In this document: in pieces, positions 1 to 6,960 of the stretch
Layout of the letters: the number at the start of each line of letters is the position of its first letter
Position numbering within the stretch: the first letter of the stretch is position 1
Source of the DNA: Alphaproteobacteria bacterium
GTDB taxonomy: Bacteria; Pseudomonadota; Alphaproteobacteria; Paracaedibacterales; CAIULA01
Length of the DNA stretch: 10,025 nucleotides
Assembly: GCA_019751935.1 (NCBI GenBank)
Contig: JAIEMR010000083.1
Span: 1-10,025 of the forward strand
Direction of reading: 5' to 3'
Notes under the pieces: model-generated
What the model saw: the letters and a program-made list of their open reading frames with translations, nothing else
Database searches by the model: none
Told to the model about the DNA's origin: nothing
Position numbers and translations under genes: made by a program

Positions 1-1332
1 ATTGCACAAAATCCTAATGATTGGCGTCGCTTTGATGTTTCCTCAAGGTTCTTAAATAGTTTTTCTCCTTCTGATTCATCTAGTTCACTGATCTCCTCTG
101 TTATTTTGCTAGTAATGCGAGAAATTGCCCAAGATCCTAATCACCCAAATCAAGATGATGCCATGCTTGATTTGTGGTCTTATTCCCTTCAACGAAAAGA
201 TATTGAATTCTCACGTTCAAATCTTTACAAAATGGTCAAAGATAAAAAGCATCCAAAAAGAATTGATGCCGCTATTGCATTATTTAATAAAAAAAATAAT
301 AGTGATCGTGATACTGCCCGCCCAGTATTATACGAAGTAGTAGAGAGTACAAACCCGAACAGCAGGGACGGAATCGCTTATGCCTCAATCATAGCTAGCC
401 TGTTATTAACAAGCGGCGATGAAGAAGATAAAAAAATTGGTGAGCAAACCTCACATAGACTTATACATAGATTAACAGGTCACGAAAGAATTCCTCATTT
501 AACGGCTCTTTATGCTTTTGGAGCGACAGAAAATAAAAACTGGACTCGACAAGAACTTTATGAAATTGCAAAAGATATAACAAACCCTGATGCACATTAT
601 GTCTTATGTACCCTACGGCGTAGCAGCGATCAAAATGATAAAAGTTTCGCACGGCGTCTTTTGCGTAATATGGTAACTGCACATAAGCACACTACGATAC
701 CAAACTACTTTTATGCTATGACTAACCTTTGGCGTTCTTATCCTATCGTCGAAGAAGATAGAGTTTTGGTTCGCCCTTTGTTGCGTAGTATTGCTAGCGA
801 TCCAAGTAACCCTAATGCGGTTCAGGCAGCCACAACTTTGTTTTACGGAAACGAAGATGACAAGAATTTCGTACGTCCAATCCTATATCAAGCTGCAAAC
901 AATCAAGATCATATTGGTTATGAAACCCAAGATGTTGCAAGTGTATTATGGGATAGCGCGGAAGCTGCAGATAAAGAAGTCGCCCGCCAAAACTTTTATG
1001 AAGCTGTTAAAAGAAATCCAAAAGCAGTACATATTTTTCAAAGACTATTAGAAGGAAATGAAAAGGATGTAATTTTTGCTCTAGGTCACCTACAGACAAT
1101 GATAAGCGAATTTGGGTTTTCTGCAGGATTTGATGTTTCTGTATGGCACACTTTATGGGGCACCAACAAAGAAGAAGCACAAGACCTAGCTCGCCCATAT
1201 TTGAAAGGAATCGCATTAAATTCAGACAGTTTAGATATGGCTAGATCAATTTATACTTTATGGCATGGAAATGATGAAGATAAAGAAATTGCTAGAAAAG
1301 GAATGTGTTATGCAGCATTGGTTGGGCATACA
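1..1332 (+). repeat. Tandem degenerate repeat region in protein (about 36-residue period)
   Basis: The coding sequence carries at least twelve tandem units of about 105-125 bases that are conserved at the protein level but strongly diverged in DNA. The clearest units start at residues 261 (LRSIASDPSNPN), 186 (LYEIAKDITNPD), 110 (LYEVVESTNPN) and 401 (LKGIALNSDS). Most end in an acidic segment such as NEDDK, NDEDK or DEEDK followed by AR or VR and a hydrophobic pair. The divergence suggests old duplications, not recent slippage. Unit boundaries are my reading of the pattern. Confidence 0.7.
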
Positions 1333-1620
1333 GGCTCCTATCCCAATGCGCTATACGTAAACCCTAATCGGTATCCTGAAGATAAAAGGTTAATTTCAAG
1401 ATTAAGTATGTCAAAAGCATTTCGTTCCATTTTTAGTGAAGCAGTGTCTGCGGAATCTCTTGAAGGAAAAAGGAAACAGAAATATTTTACGATGAGTCAA
1501 GTTTTAGAAAATCAGAGTATTTATTTTATAATCTATGAGTATGTGGATGATATAATAAATGCCGCAGAGGACCTGGATTTGCAAGCAGCTCACGGAGAAG
1601 CCTTTGTTATAAATAATTAA
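1..1620 (+). CDS. Helical-repeat (TPR/Sel1-like solenoid) protein of unknown function, 5' end outside window
   Basis: The frame is open from base 1 to the TAA at 1618-1620, giving 539 visible residues; there is no stop upstream of the first possible start (TTG at 106), and the first codons already read IAQNPND, matching the later repeats, so the gene begins before the window. About twelve degenerate repeats of 34-42 residues follow, with anchors near residues 38, 75, 110, 152, 186, 221, 261, 295, 332, 364, 401 and 435. The consensus is roughly LYxIAxDPxNPNA, a small-residue helix ending in LW or LY, then GNxEDKxxAR. Two amphipathic helices per unit suggest an alpha-solenoid of the TPR/Sel1 type, a fold usually used for protein binding. 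The last 100 or so residues do not repeat. No catalytic motif or membrane segment is visible. Function is unknown; a scaffold or host-interaction protein is possible but not shown. Confidence 0.85.
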   Translation: MAQNPNDWRRFDVSSRFLNSFSPSDSSSSLISSVILLVMREIAQDPNHPNQDDAMLDLWSYSLQRKDIEFSRSNLYKMVKDKKHPKRIDAAIALFNKKNNSDRDTARPVLYEVVESTNPNSRDGIAYASIIASLLLTSGDEEDKKIGEQTSHRLIHRLTGHERIPHLTALYAFGATENKNWTRQELYEIAKDITNPDAHYVLCTLRRSSDQNDKSFARRLLRNMVTAHKHTTIPNYFYAMTNLWRSYPIVEEDRVLVRPLLRSIASDPSNPNAVQAATTLFYGNEDDKNFVRPILYQAANNQDHIGYETQDVASVLWDSAEAADKEVARQNFYEAVKRNPKAVHIFQRLLEGNEKDVIFALGHLQTMISEFGFSAGFDVSVWHTLWGTNKEEAQDLARPYLKGIALNSDSLDMARSIYTLWHGNDEDKEIARKGMCYAALVGHTGSYPNALYVNPNRYPEDKRLISRLSMSKAFRSIFSEAVSAESLEGKRKQKYFTMSQVLENQSIYFIIYEYVDDIINAAEDLDLQAAHGEAFVINN

Positions 1621-1642
1621 GCCGAAGACGTATTCCCATAGA

Positions 1643-1664
1643 CCCCATGGTCAAAACCATGGGG
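1643..1664. terminator. Hairpin between convergent genes, possible bidirectional terminator
   Basis: CCCCATGGT at 1643-1651 pairs perfectly with ACCATGGGG at 1656-1664 across a four-base CAAA loop, giving a nine-pair, GC-rich stem. It lies 22 bases after the stop of the repeat-protein gene and about 60 bases after the stop of rlmB on the other strand, the expected place for a shared terminator. Neither side has a clean run of T (the plus-strand flank is GAAACTTATA), so intrinsic termination is uncertain. Confidence 0.45.
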
Positions 1665-1724
1665 AAACTTATATCCACATTCTACCACTTATTCTCCGGC
1701 CATCAAATTTGGTGTGTGGAAAGT

Positions 1725-2432
1725 TTATTTCTGCTGCCTGTAGACCTCATACAATCCAACCGCTGCCGCATTCGACACATTCAACGTTGAAAAACTCTCT
1801 TCTGATGGCAGACGAACCGTAAAGTCACACAAATCTTGGGTTAGACGGCGCATACCATCCCCCTCTCCGCCAAAAATCAAGGCCGTTTTCCCCTTAAGGT
1901 CTAATTCAGCCAAAGTTTTCTTTCCACTTTCAGCGAAACCAATGCACCAAAACCCAAGCTCTTTGAGTTCCCGAAGGGCATGGGCAAGATTATTGATAAT
2001 GCACATGGGAACCACTTCAAGCGCTCCAGATGCTGATTTCGCCAGAACACCTGATTCTTTAGGAGCATGCCTTTCTGTCATAATAACAGCTTTAGCTCCA
2101 AAAACAGCAGCTGACCTTAGGATTGCTCCAACATTATGAGGATCATTCACATGATCTAAAACAACCACTCGCTGGTTTGGGTCTTGGCAGTCCTCTAAAA
2201 GATCCAATGAAAAATTCGGCAAGGATTGTACAGATAAAGCAATTCCTTGATGAACCGCGCCCAGCGGCAAGCGGTTCTCTAGGTTTTTTCGGTCAACAAT
2301 TTCAACTTTGAGTTTCCCTGTGGATGGTAGTTTTTCAAGGGTCTCTCTTTGAGTGACTATAACCTTTTCAATCTTACGACGTGGATTTAAAAGCGCCATA
2401 TGACAGGGATGATAACCATACAAGTAATGCAT
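1725..2432 (-). CDS. rlmB: 23S rRNA (guanosine-2'-O)-methyltransferase RlmB, TrmH/SpoU family
   Basis: This 235-residue protein belongs to the SPOUT (TrmH) superfamily and should 2'-O-methylate a guanosine of the 23S rRNA peptidyl-transferase region (G2251 in E. coli), using S-adenosylmethionine. The N-terminal substrate-binding domain begins LYGYHPCHMALLNPRRKI and ends near LPLGAVHQGIAL (residues 56-67). The methyltransferase domain has motif 1 DPHNVGAILRS (97-107, with the catalytic-type Arg106), SASGALE (133-139), motif 2 GGEGDGM (188-194) and motif 3 TLNVSNAAA (216-224). Family members usually read IPM-x-G before motif 3; here it is LPSEE, so the Gly is replaced by Glu. The ATG at 2432 puts the first family motif at residue 4 and lies only four bases after the rnhB stop, suggesting translational coupling. 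It is the last gene of the antiporter-rnhB-rlmB cluster. RlmB is preferred over TrmH by the N-terminal domain. Confidence 0.9.
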   Translation of the reverse strand: MHYLYGYHPCHMALLNPRRKIEKVIVTQRETLEKLPSTGKLKVEIVDRKNLENRLPLGAVHQGIALSVQSLPNFSLDLLEDCQDPNQRVVVLDHVNDPHNVGAILRSAAVFGAKAVIMTERHAPKESGVLAKSASGALEVVPMCIINNLAHALRELKELGFWCIGFAESGKKTLAELDLKGKTALIFGGEGDGMRRLTQDLCDFTVRLPSEESFSTLNVSNAAAVGLYEVYRQQK

Positions 2433-2436
2433 AACT

Positions 2437-3075
2437 TTAGCTGACCTTTTCCAACAGAGCCTTTACAGGCGCGTAACTCAAACGATGATGCTGAGTCAGG
2501 CCATACAACTTCATCGCTTCATGATGAATTTTTGTCCCATATCCAGCATTCCTTTTCCAACCATAACTTGGGTGTTCTTTATCAAGAATATCCATTATTT
2601 TATCCCGCGTGACTTTCGCAATAATAGAAGCCGCTGCAATTGAAAAGCTTTGTTGATCACCCTTGATAATGGTTTGAACGCGTTGCTTTAGAACAGGCGC
2701 TCTAATTCCATCAACCAAAACAAATGTTGGCTGGGTCTTTAAATTCAGAACAGCCCTTACCATCGCAAGTCTGGTTGCTTTACCAATATTTAATTGATCG
2801 ATTTCCTGCACAGAGGCTTCACCAACCCCGTACTGGATTGAAGGATGAGCAATCAATTTTTCGCAAGCACTTTCTCTTTTAGAGCGAACAAGTTTTTTTG
2901 AATCTTTAACCCCTGCCCTTAATTCATCATCAAATAAGTCTTGATCAATGATAACAGCCGCTGCAACAACAGGCCCCGCCCAAGGACCGCAACCAGCCTC
3001 GTCAATACCAGCAACAAGTTCCCCTTTTAAAGAAAACTCATTCTCGAACTTAAAGGTCGGGTGAAATAGGGTCAT
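2437..3075 (-). CDS. rnhB: Ribonuclease HII
   Basis: RNase HII is a cytosolic endonuclease that cuts the RNA strand of RNA-DNA hybrids and starts ribonucleotide excision by incising 5' of single ribonucleotides in DNA. The 212-residue protein is full length for the family. The four metal-binding acids are present: Asp25 and Glu26 in GIDEAG, Asp122 in LVDG and Asp140 in KGDQQS. Other conserved blocks are DSKKL (58-62), IAAASIIAKVTRD (146-158) and the C-terminal HPSYGW...GYGTKIHHEA...GLTQHHRLSYAPV. The GRG motif that recognises the ribonucleotide junction in most homologues reads GCG here (Gly28-Cys29-Gly30). The only ATG start, at 3075, lies 26 bases inside the end of the antiporter gene, with no strong Shine-Dalgarno sequence, so translation is probably coupled. 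rlmB follows after four bases. Confidence 0.95.
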   Translation of the reverse strand: MTLFHPTFKFENEFSLKGELVAGIDEAGCGPWAGPVVAAAVIIDQDLFDDELRAGVKDSKKLVRSKRESACEKLIAHPSIQYGVGEASVQEIDQLNIGKATRLAMVRAVLNLKTQPTFVLVDGIRAPVLKQRVQTIIKGDQQSFSIAAASIIAKVTRDKIMDILDKEHPSYGWKRNAGYGTKIHHEAMKLYGLTQHHRLSYAPVKALLEKVS

Positions 3076-4402
3076 GTTGAATTATTTCTGGATGATCTTT
3101 CAAATCCTCAGGCTTCGGGAGAAGTTTACGCTGTCTTGGAGGCCTTTTAAGAAGAAACAGTCTAACAAAGCGAATAGCTTTCTTAAGGAAAGAAACCTTT
3201 TCCCCAGAAAGAAGGCTTAAAACGCCCTGCAAAGGAATCGAATTGACATCAGCCAAATCGCGCAGTCTTTTAGCGGATGCAAGCCATAAGGGACTAAAAG
3301 CTAAGGATAGAACCGTAAGGCCAATAATTAAACGTTCACCAAATTCATTGATGATATGCGTTTCATTGGAAATCGTTGCCATCAAAAAAGCGAACTCACC
3401 CAACTGGGCCAAAACAACACCGACCAAAAATGCTTGCGACCATGGCAAATGAAGCACTCTCAAAATACCAATATTCAAAGCCGTTTTGCCAACTGTAATA
3501 ACGAACAACAGTAAAAGAACATGCCATAAATGCTGCCAAATAAATTCAATATCTAACAACAGCCCAATAGACAGGAAAAAAGCCATCATTAGAATACTTT
3601 GAACCGGTTTAATTGTTTCAAGCATAATAACGCGCTCGTGCGTGTTACCCAAAACAAGACCGGCCAAGAACGCCCCATATGGCGCTGATAGTCCAATCAA
3701 ACCCGACACAGCGGCGGCTGCGAAACAAAAGGTCATGCTAGCGAGCGCTGTTAGGTCTTTTTCGCCAGCAATCATTTGAGTTAAAGGTAAGCGCACACGT
3801 TGGCGGCGACTTAAGTAATTGATCAAAGCCACAATCATTCCAATTGAGCCAAGAACCTTAACAAAAAGCATCGGATTAAACCAAGATTCACCATAATTGC
3901 GAAGGATCAAAATCATTGGGACGATGGCAAGGTCTTGCGCGATTAAAATACCAATGGTGAGCTGCCCTGTTTCAGACTTTAATTCGCCTAAACTTTCTAG
4001 CATTTTGACCACAACTGCTGTTGAGGAAACTGACGCTACAAACCCAAGCAAAAGCGAAAGTCCCAAAGACCAGGAAAACATATTCGATAATGTTACCGTA
4101 ATCGTTATGCTGAGAAGAATTTGCAAGATAGTACAAAGCGTTGCTATTCCCCATACCTTTTTGAAAGTTCTAAGGCTAAGCTCCATTCCCACAACGAAAA
4201 GGAGAAGAAGGACTCCCAGTTCTGCCAACACACCAACTTGATCTCGGGAACGAATAAGCGCAAAGCCCGAAGGGCCTAAAATGATACCACTTAGAATATA
4301 ACCAAGAATAGCAGGCTGTCTTAAGCGTGACAATGCAATGCCGCCTGTCAGTGCAGCAACAACAACTAAAGCTATCTCAGTTAAATTAATATTTTCATGC
4401 AT
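3050..4402 (-). CDS. CPA2 / Kef-type monovalent cation:proton antiporter
   Basis: This inner-membrane protein of 450 residues belongs to the Na_H_Exchanger (CPA2) family that includes KefB and KefC. It should exchange K+ or Na+ for protons across the cytoplasmic membrane. It shows about twelve hydrophobic segments from residue 7 to about 380. The family signatures are RLRQPAILGYILSGIILGPSG near 26-46, the substrate-site block AQDLAIVP (155-162, with the conserved Gln-Asp pair), GAFLAGLVLG near 243-252 and LAQLGEFAFLM near 331-341. A basic cytosolic tail of about 70 residues follows. The nucleotide-binding KTN/RCK domain that brings E. coli KefB/C to about 600 residues is absent, so NAD- or glutathione-type gating is not expected. 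I chose ATG 4402 because the sequence then begins MHENINLTEIALV as in homologues; a GTG at 4420, preceded by GGAT, would add six residues. It is the first gene of the rnhB-rlmB cluster. Ion specificity cannot be told from sequence. Confidence 0.88.
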   Translation of the reverse strand: MHENINLTEIALVVVAALTGGIALSRLRQPAILGYILSGIILGPSGFALIRSRDQVGVLAELGVLLLLFVVGMELSLRTFKKVWGIATLCTILQILLSITITVTLSNMFSWSLGLSLLLGFVASVSSTAVVVKMLESLGELKSETGQLTIGILIAQDLAIVPMILILRNYGESWFNPMLFVKVLGSIGMIVALINYLSRRQRVRLPLTQMIAGEKDLTALASMTFCFAAAAVSGLIGLSAPYGAFLAGLVLGNTHERVIMLETIKPVQSILMMAFFLSIGLLLDIEFIWQHLWHVLLLLFVITVGKTALNIGILRVLHLPWSQAFLVGVVLAQLGEFAFLMATISNETHIINEFGERLIIGLTVLSLAFSPLWLASAKRLRDLADVNSIPLQGVLSLLSGEKVSFLKKAIRFVRLFLLKRPPRQRKLLPKPEDLKDHPEIIQHDPISPDL

Positions 4403-4495
4403 ACCTGAGAAAGCTAACACAAAAAATCCAGGACAACAATCACAGATTCAGCTTTAAGTCTAGCGGTTTTTTATTAACTAGAGATACAATTTACT

Positions 4496-4804
4496 ATGAG
4501 AATACTATGGATATTTGGAAAAAAATTAGTTAAACTTTTAATTATGAGATATGGGAGTATAAGTTCTATGTGGGTATTAATAATTATTGCGTTTTTTCAA
4601 ATTGGCAATGCTTATGCATCAGCTCCTGTAGACTTAGAATTGCTGCTTAATAGAGGGTTACAAAGTTTTATAGCATCCTCTGAATCAATGCCTAATACCA
4701 AAGTTAGCAAAACTTCACATAACGATGAATCTTTTACACCTTCTCTTTGTGACGAAGCCGGAGTTGATGAAAACGATATATGGCCAGAAACTCCTGAAAA
4801 TTAA
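4496..4804 (+). CDS. Small probable exported protein of unknown function
   Basis: I do not recognise this 102-residue protein. A hydrophobic stretch, MWVLIIIAFFQIGNAYASA (residues 25-43), ends in Ala-x-Ala sites typical of signal peptidase I cleavage, which would leave a mature acidic peptide of about 60 residues with a single Cys (residue 85) and a WPETPEN tail. Start choice is open: ATG 4496 gives a long 43-residue leader with a Lys-rich n-region, ATG 4544 (MRYGSISSM) gives a more usual signal peptide, and ATG 4568 follows GGGAG at a spacing of 10. A TACAAT hexamer at 4485-4490 could be a -10 element; transcription from it would begin near 4497 and favour the later starts. No matching -35 is seen. 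The gene diverges from the antiporter gene and stops 11 bases before the convergent phaC stop. Coding status rests mainly on the signal-like sequence. Confidence 0.5.
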   Translation: MRILWIFGKKLVKLLIMRYGSISSMWVLIIIAFFQIGNAYASAPVDLELLLNRGLQSFIASSESMPNTKVSKTSHNDESFTPSLCDEAGVDENDIWPETPEN

Positions 4805-4815
4805 AGAGTGTTCCA

Positions 4816-6675
4816 TCATAGTTTTGGAGCTATTTGAATTGCATACCGTCCTGGTGCGGGTTCAATTATGTGATTACGATTAACTTGATATGATTCAACT
4901 TTAATGCCCTGATAATTTTCCATCCACTTCTCCCATTCAAGCCACCACGAGCCCGGCGTCTCAACTGCTCCTTTTAACCAGGATGTGGGTTCCTGCGATT
5001 TTGATTCTGGATTTGTCCAATAGCAATATTTATTTTGTGATGGATGATTGATAACACCTGCCACATGGCCAGATGCTGATAAAACAAAATGTGTGTTTTT
5101 TAGTTGATGAGTTGCGGCAAACGCTGCTTGCCAAGGAACAATATGATCGTTTTTTGCAGCCATAATGAATGTAGGGATGCTAATTTTTGCAATATCCACA
5201 TTTATTTTATTTAACTGAAATCCCTTTTTTTCAATAAAAGCATTGCCTAAAAAGAAATTTTTTAAATATTCAAGGTGCATTTTTGCAGGAAGATGGGTTG
5301 TATCACTATTCCAATATAAAAAATCTAAAGGTTCTGTTTCTTTGGCTAACAAATAATGATTAATATAATTTGACCAAATTAAGTCATTGGCGCGCATTGA
5401 ACTGAACATTTTAACCATTGAATCACCCGCAAGAACTCCGTATGTCTTAAGATGTTTGTCCAAAATCTTTACTTGATCTTCACAGACAAAAATAGATAAT
5501 TCATTAAGTTGATTGAAATCTATTGGTGTTGCTAAAAAGGTAGAGCTGTCTACTTTTTCAAGGCCTCGTTGATTGTGATATGAGAGTAGACTCATAAGCG
5601 CAACGCCCCCTACACAAAACCCTAATACATTTATTTTTTCATTTTTTGTTGCGGCTCTAATATAGTCTATAGCCTTGTCTATCCCCTTTAAAATATAGTC
5701 TGCAAGACTTAGTTCAGCGTAAGAAGGATCAGGATTAACCCATGAAATGGCAAAAACGGAACGTCCATTTTGTAGATTCCACCTGACAAAGGAGTTTTGT
5801 TCACGTAAGTCAAAAATATAATATTTGTTAATCCATGGAGGGACAATTAAAAGTGGTTTTTGCCATTGCGTGGGGGTTTGAGGATGGAAATGGATAAGCT
5901 GAAAAATTTCATTTTCAAAAACAACCTCTCCTGGGGTTATTGCAAGGTTTTTTCCAACTTTAAAGGCGTTTAATTTGTCCAGGGAAGGCAACCTAAAGGC
6001 GCCACCATTTTCTGTTTGGTCCTTGATAAATTTCTGGTATCCCTCAATCAAATTATCCCCTTTACGCTTTAAACTTTCGCGAATGACAGCAGGATTTGTA
6101 AGCGCAAAGTTTGTTGGAGAAAGGGCATCGAGAACACCTTTTAGATAAAACATTAATTTTCTTTTGGAGGCTTCATTTACTTTGCTATCTGAAATAATAT
6201 TTTGAAGGTATTTGCTGTGCAGAAGATAGGCTTGCTTAATGTAGTTAAATATAGGATTTTTTTCCCAATCATCGTCTTTAAAACGACGGTCATTTTTTTC
6301 TGGAGAAATGATGGGTTCAATACTTTCGCCTGAACATTGATCTAAAGTTATTTGAAAGAGATTATCTAAATCATCGAGATATTTTTTTTGTAAATTTTCC
6401 CATGCTTCTGGTTCTTCTAGAAAAATTTCTTTAATTCCGTCAAATGCATCGAAAATCACCTTATGAAGGATTTCAGGATCAAGAACACTGAACGATTGAG
6501 TTGATTTTTCTGCGCTTTCAATATTTTTCAAGCATATATCAGGGAGTGTCGTGAAATAGTTAAAATAGTCTTCCATCAGTTTTTCAAGAGGTAGGCTTGA
6601 ATAGGCAGATTTATCTTTATGCTTATCTTCGGATTTTTCTTTAGTGTAAGCATTTGTTTTATGGAACTCTTGCAT
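4816..6675 (-). CDS. phaC: Class I poly(R)-hydroxyalkanoate synthase PhaC
   Basis: PhaC polymerises (R)-3-hydroxyacyl-CoA, typically 3-hydroxybutyryl-CoA, into polyester on the surface of storage granules, releasing CoA. The 619-residue protein is slightly longer than the usual 560-600. The N-terminal domain has the family block RRFKDDDWEKNPIFNYIKQ (130-148) and SPTNFALTNPAVIRE (186-200). The C-terminal alpha/beta-hydrolase domain carries the lipase-like box GFCVGG with nucleophile Cys354, Asp510 (AAKNDHIVPW) and His537 (SASGHVAGVIN); the spacing of these three matches class I enzymes. PPWINKYYIFDL (279-290) and SWVNPD (311-316) are further signatures. The first 25 residues are charged and probably disordered. 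No phaA, phaB, phaR or phasin gene is in the window, so precursor supply must be encoded elsewhere. The ATG at 6675 has only a weak Shine-Dalgarno sequence. It diverges from the lipoprotein-rsmG-parAB operon across 56 bases. Confidence 0.95.
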   Translation of the reverse strand: MQEFHKTNAYTKEKSEDKHKDKSAYSSLPLEKLMEDYFNYFTTLPDICLKNIESAEKSTQSFSVLDPEILHKVIFDAFDGIKEIFLEEPEAWENLQKKYLDDLDNLFQITLDQCSGESIEPIISPEKNDRRFKDDDWEKNPIFNYIKQAYLLHSKYLQNIISDSKVNEASKRKLMFYLKGVLDALSPTNFALTNPAVIRESLKRKGDNLIEGYQKFIKDQTENGGAFRLPSLDKLNAFKVGKNLAITPGEVVFENEIFQLIHFHPQTPTQWQKPLLIVPPWINKYYIFDLREQNSFVRWNLQNGRSVFAISWVNPDPSYAELSLADYILKGIDKAIDYIRAATKNEKINVLGFCVGGVALMSLLSYHNQRGLEKVDSSTFLATPIDFNQLNELSIFVCEDQVKILDKHLKTYGVLAGDSMVKMFSSMRANDLIWSNYINHYLLAKETEPLDFLYWNSDTTHLPAKMHLEYLKNFFLGNAFIEKKGFQLNKINVDIAKISIPTFIMAAKNDHIVPWQAAFAATHQLKNTHFVLSASGHVAGVINHPSQNKYCYWTNPESKSQEPTSWLKGAVETPGSWWLEWEKWMENYQGIKVESYQVNRNHIIEPAPGRYAIQIAPKL

Positions 6676-6731
6676 TTTTCGTGCTAGCTTTTAAATCATC
6701 TTTATCTATAAGTCTAGCATAAGCTCCTGCC

Positions 6732-6953
6732 ATGAAAAGTCTTTTGTTTGTTATGTTTTTGTTAACCTTTTTATCGGGTTGTTCAAAAGATAAATCTGTT
6801 AAAGATGATTACATTGACCTTGTTCCTGTAAAAATTGAGAAACCTGAAAAAAACAAACCCATAATGGATGAAATATCTGAACAAAAAAATGGGCTTGAAA
6901 AATTAAATTCGATACATAAATATGTTATTGATGAAACCAACGAATTGAACTAA
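6732..6953 (+). CDS. Small putative lipoprotein, first gene of the rsmG-parA-parB cluster
   Basis: This 73-residue protein begins MKSLLFVMFLLTFLSGC, a lipoprotein signal peptide with lipobox Leu14-Ser15-Gly16-Cys17. After cleavage and lipidation at Cys17 the mature part is a highly charged, Lys/Glu/Asp-rich segment of 56 residues ending ETNELN, with no recognisable domain. Residue +2 is Ser, which in enterobacterial rules would favour outer-membrane sorting; whether that applies here is unknown. It lacks the KGPLYxP signature of LptM. The stop lies seven bases before the rsmG start, so the two are probably cotranscribed. No clear Shine-Dalgarno sequence precedes the ATG (AAGCTCCTGCC). A TATAAG at 6707-6712 could be a -10 element for the operon, but no good -35 accompanies it. 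Function is unknown. Confidence 0.75.
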   Translation: MKSLLFVMFLLTFLSGCSKDKSVKDDYIDLVPVKIEKPEKNKPIMDEISEQKNGLEKLNSIHKYVIDETNELN

Positions 6954-6960
6954 TTTTGCC

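Noticed and set aside
1007..1216. Open frames antisense to or out of frame with the repeat-protein gene, including one of 69 codons on the minus strand here and others at 461-682 and 791-1051.
   Set aside because: They overlap a continuous, repeat-structured coding frame and have no protein-like features of their own.
1671..1723. DnaA-box-like sequences: ATATCCACA at 1671-1679 (8 of 9 to TTATCCACA) and TGTGGAAAG at 1715-1723 (7 of 9, opposite strand), considered as a possible oriC near parABS.
   Set aside because: Only two imperfect boxes in a 104-base convergent gap, with no cluster and no clear unwinding element; not enough to call an origin.
3897..4241. A 114-codon open frame on the plus strand opposite the antiporter gene.
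   Set aside because: It is antisense to well-supported transmembrane coding sequence and shows no domain, start signal or sensible composition; a chance open frame.
5797..5812. Degenerate parS-like sequence TTGTTCACGTAAGTCA inside phaC.
   Set aside because: It matches the parS consensus at only 11 of 16 positions and is not palindromic in its outer arms; ParB is unlikely to nucleate there.
6676..6731. Possible promoters for phaC (TAGACT, 17 bases, TAAAAG on the minus strand) and for the lipoprotein-rsmG-parAB operon (TATAAG at 6707-6712).
   Set aside because: Each has only one half with a fair match in a very AT-rich 56-base gap; kept as a note, not annotated as a promoter.
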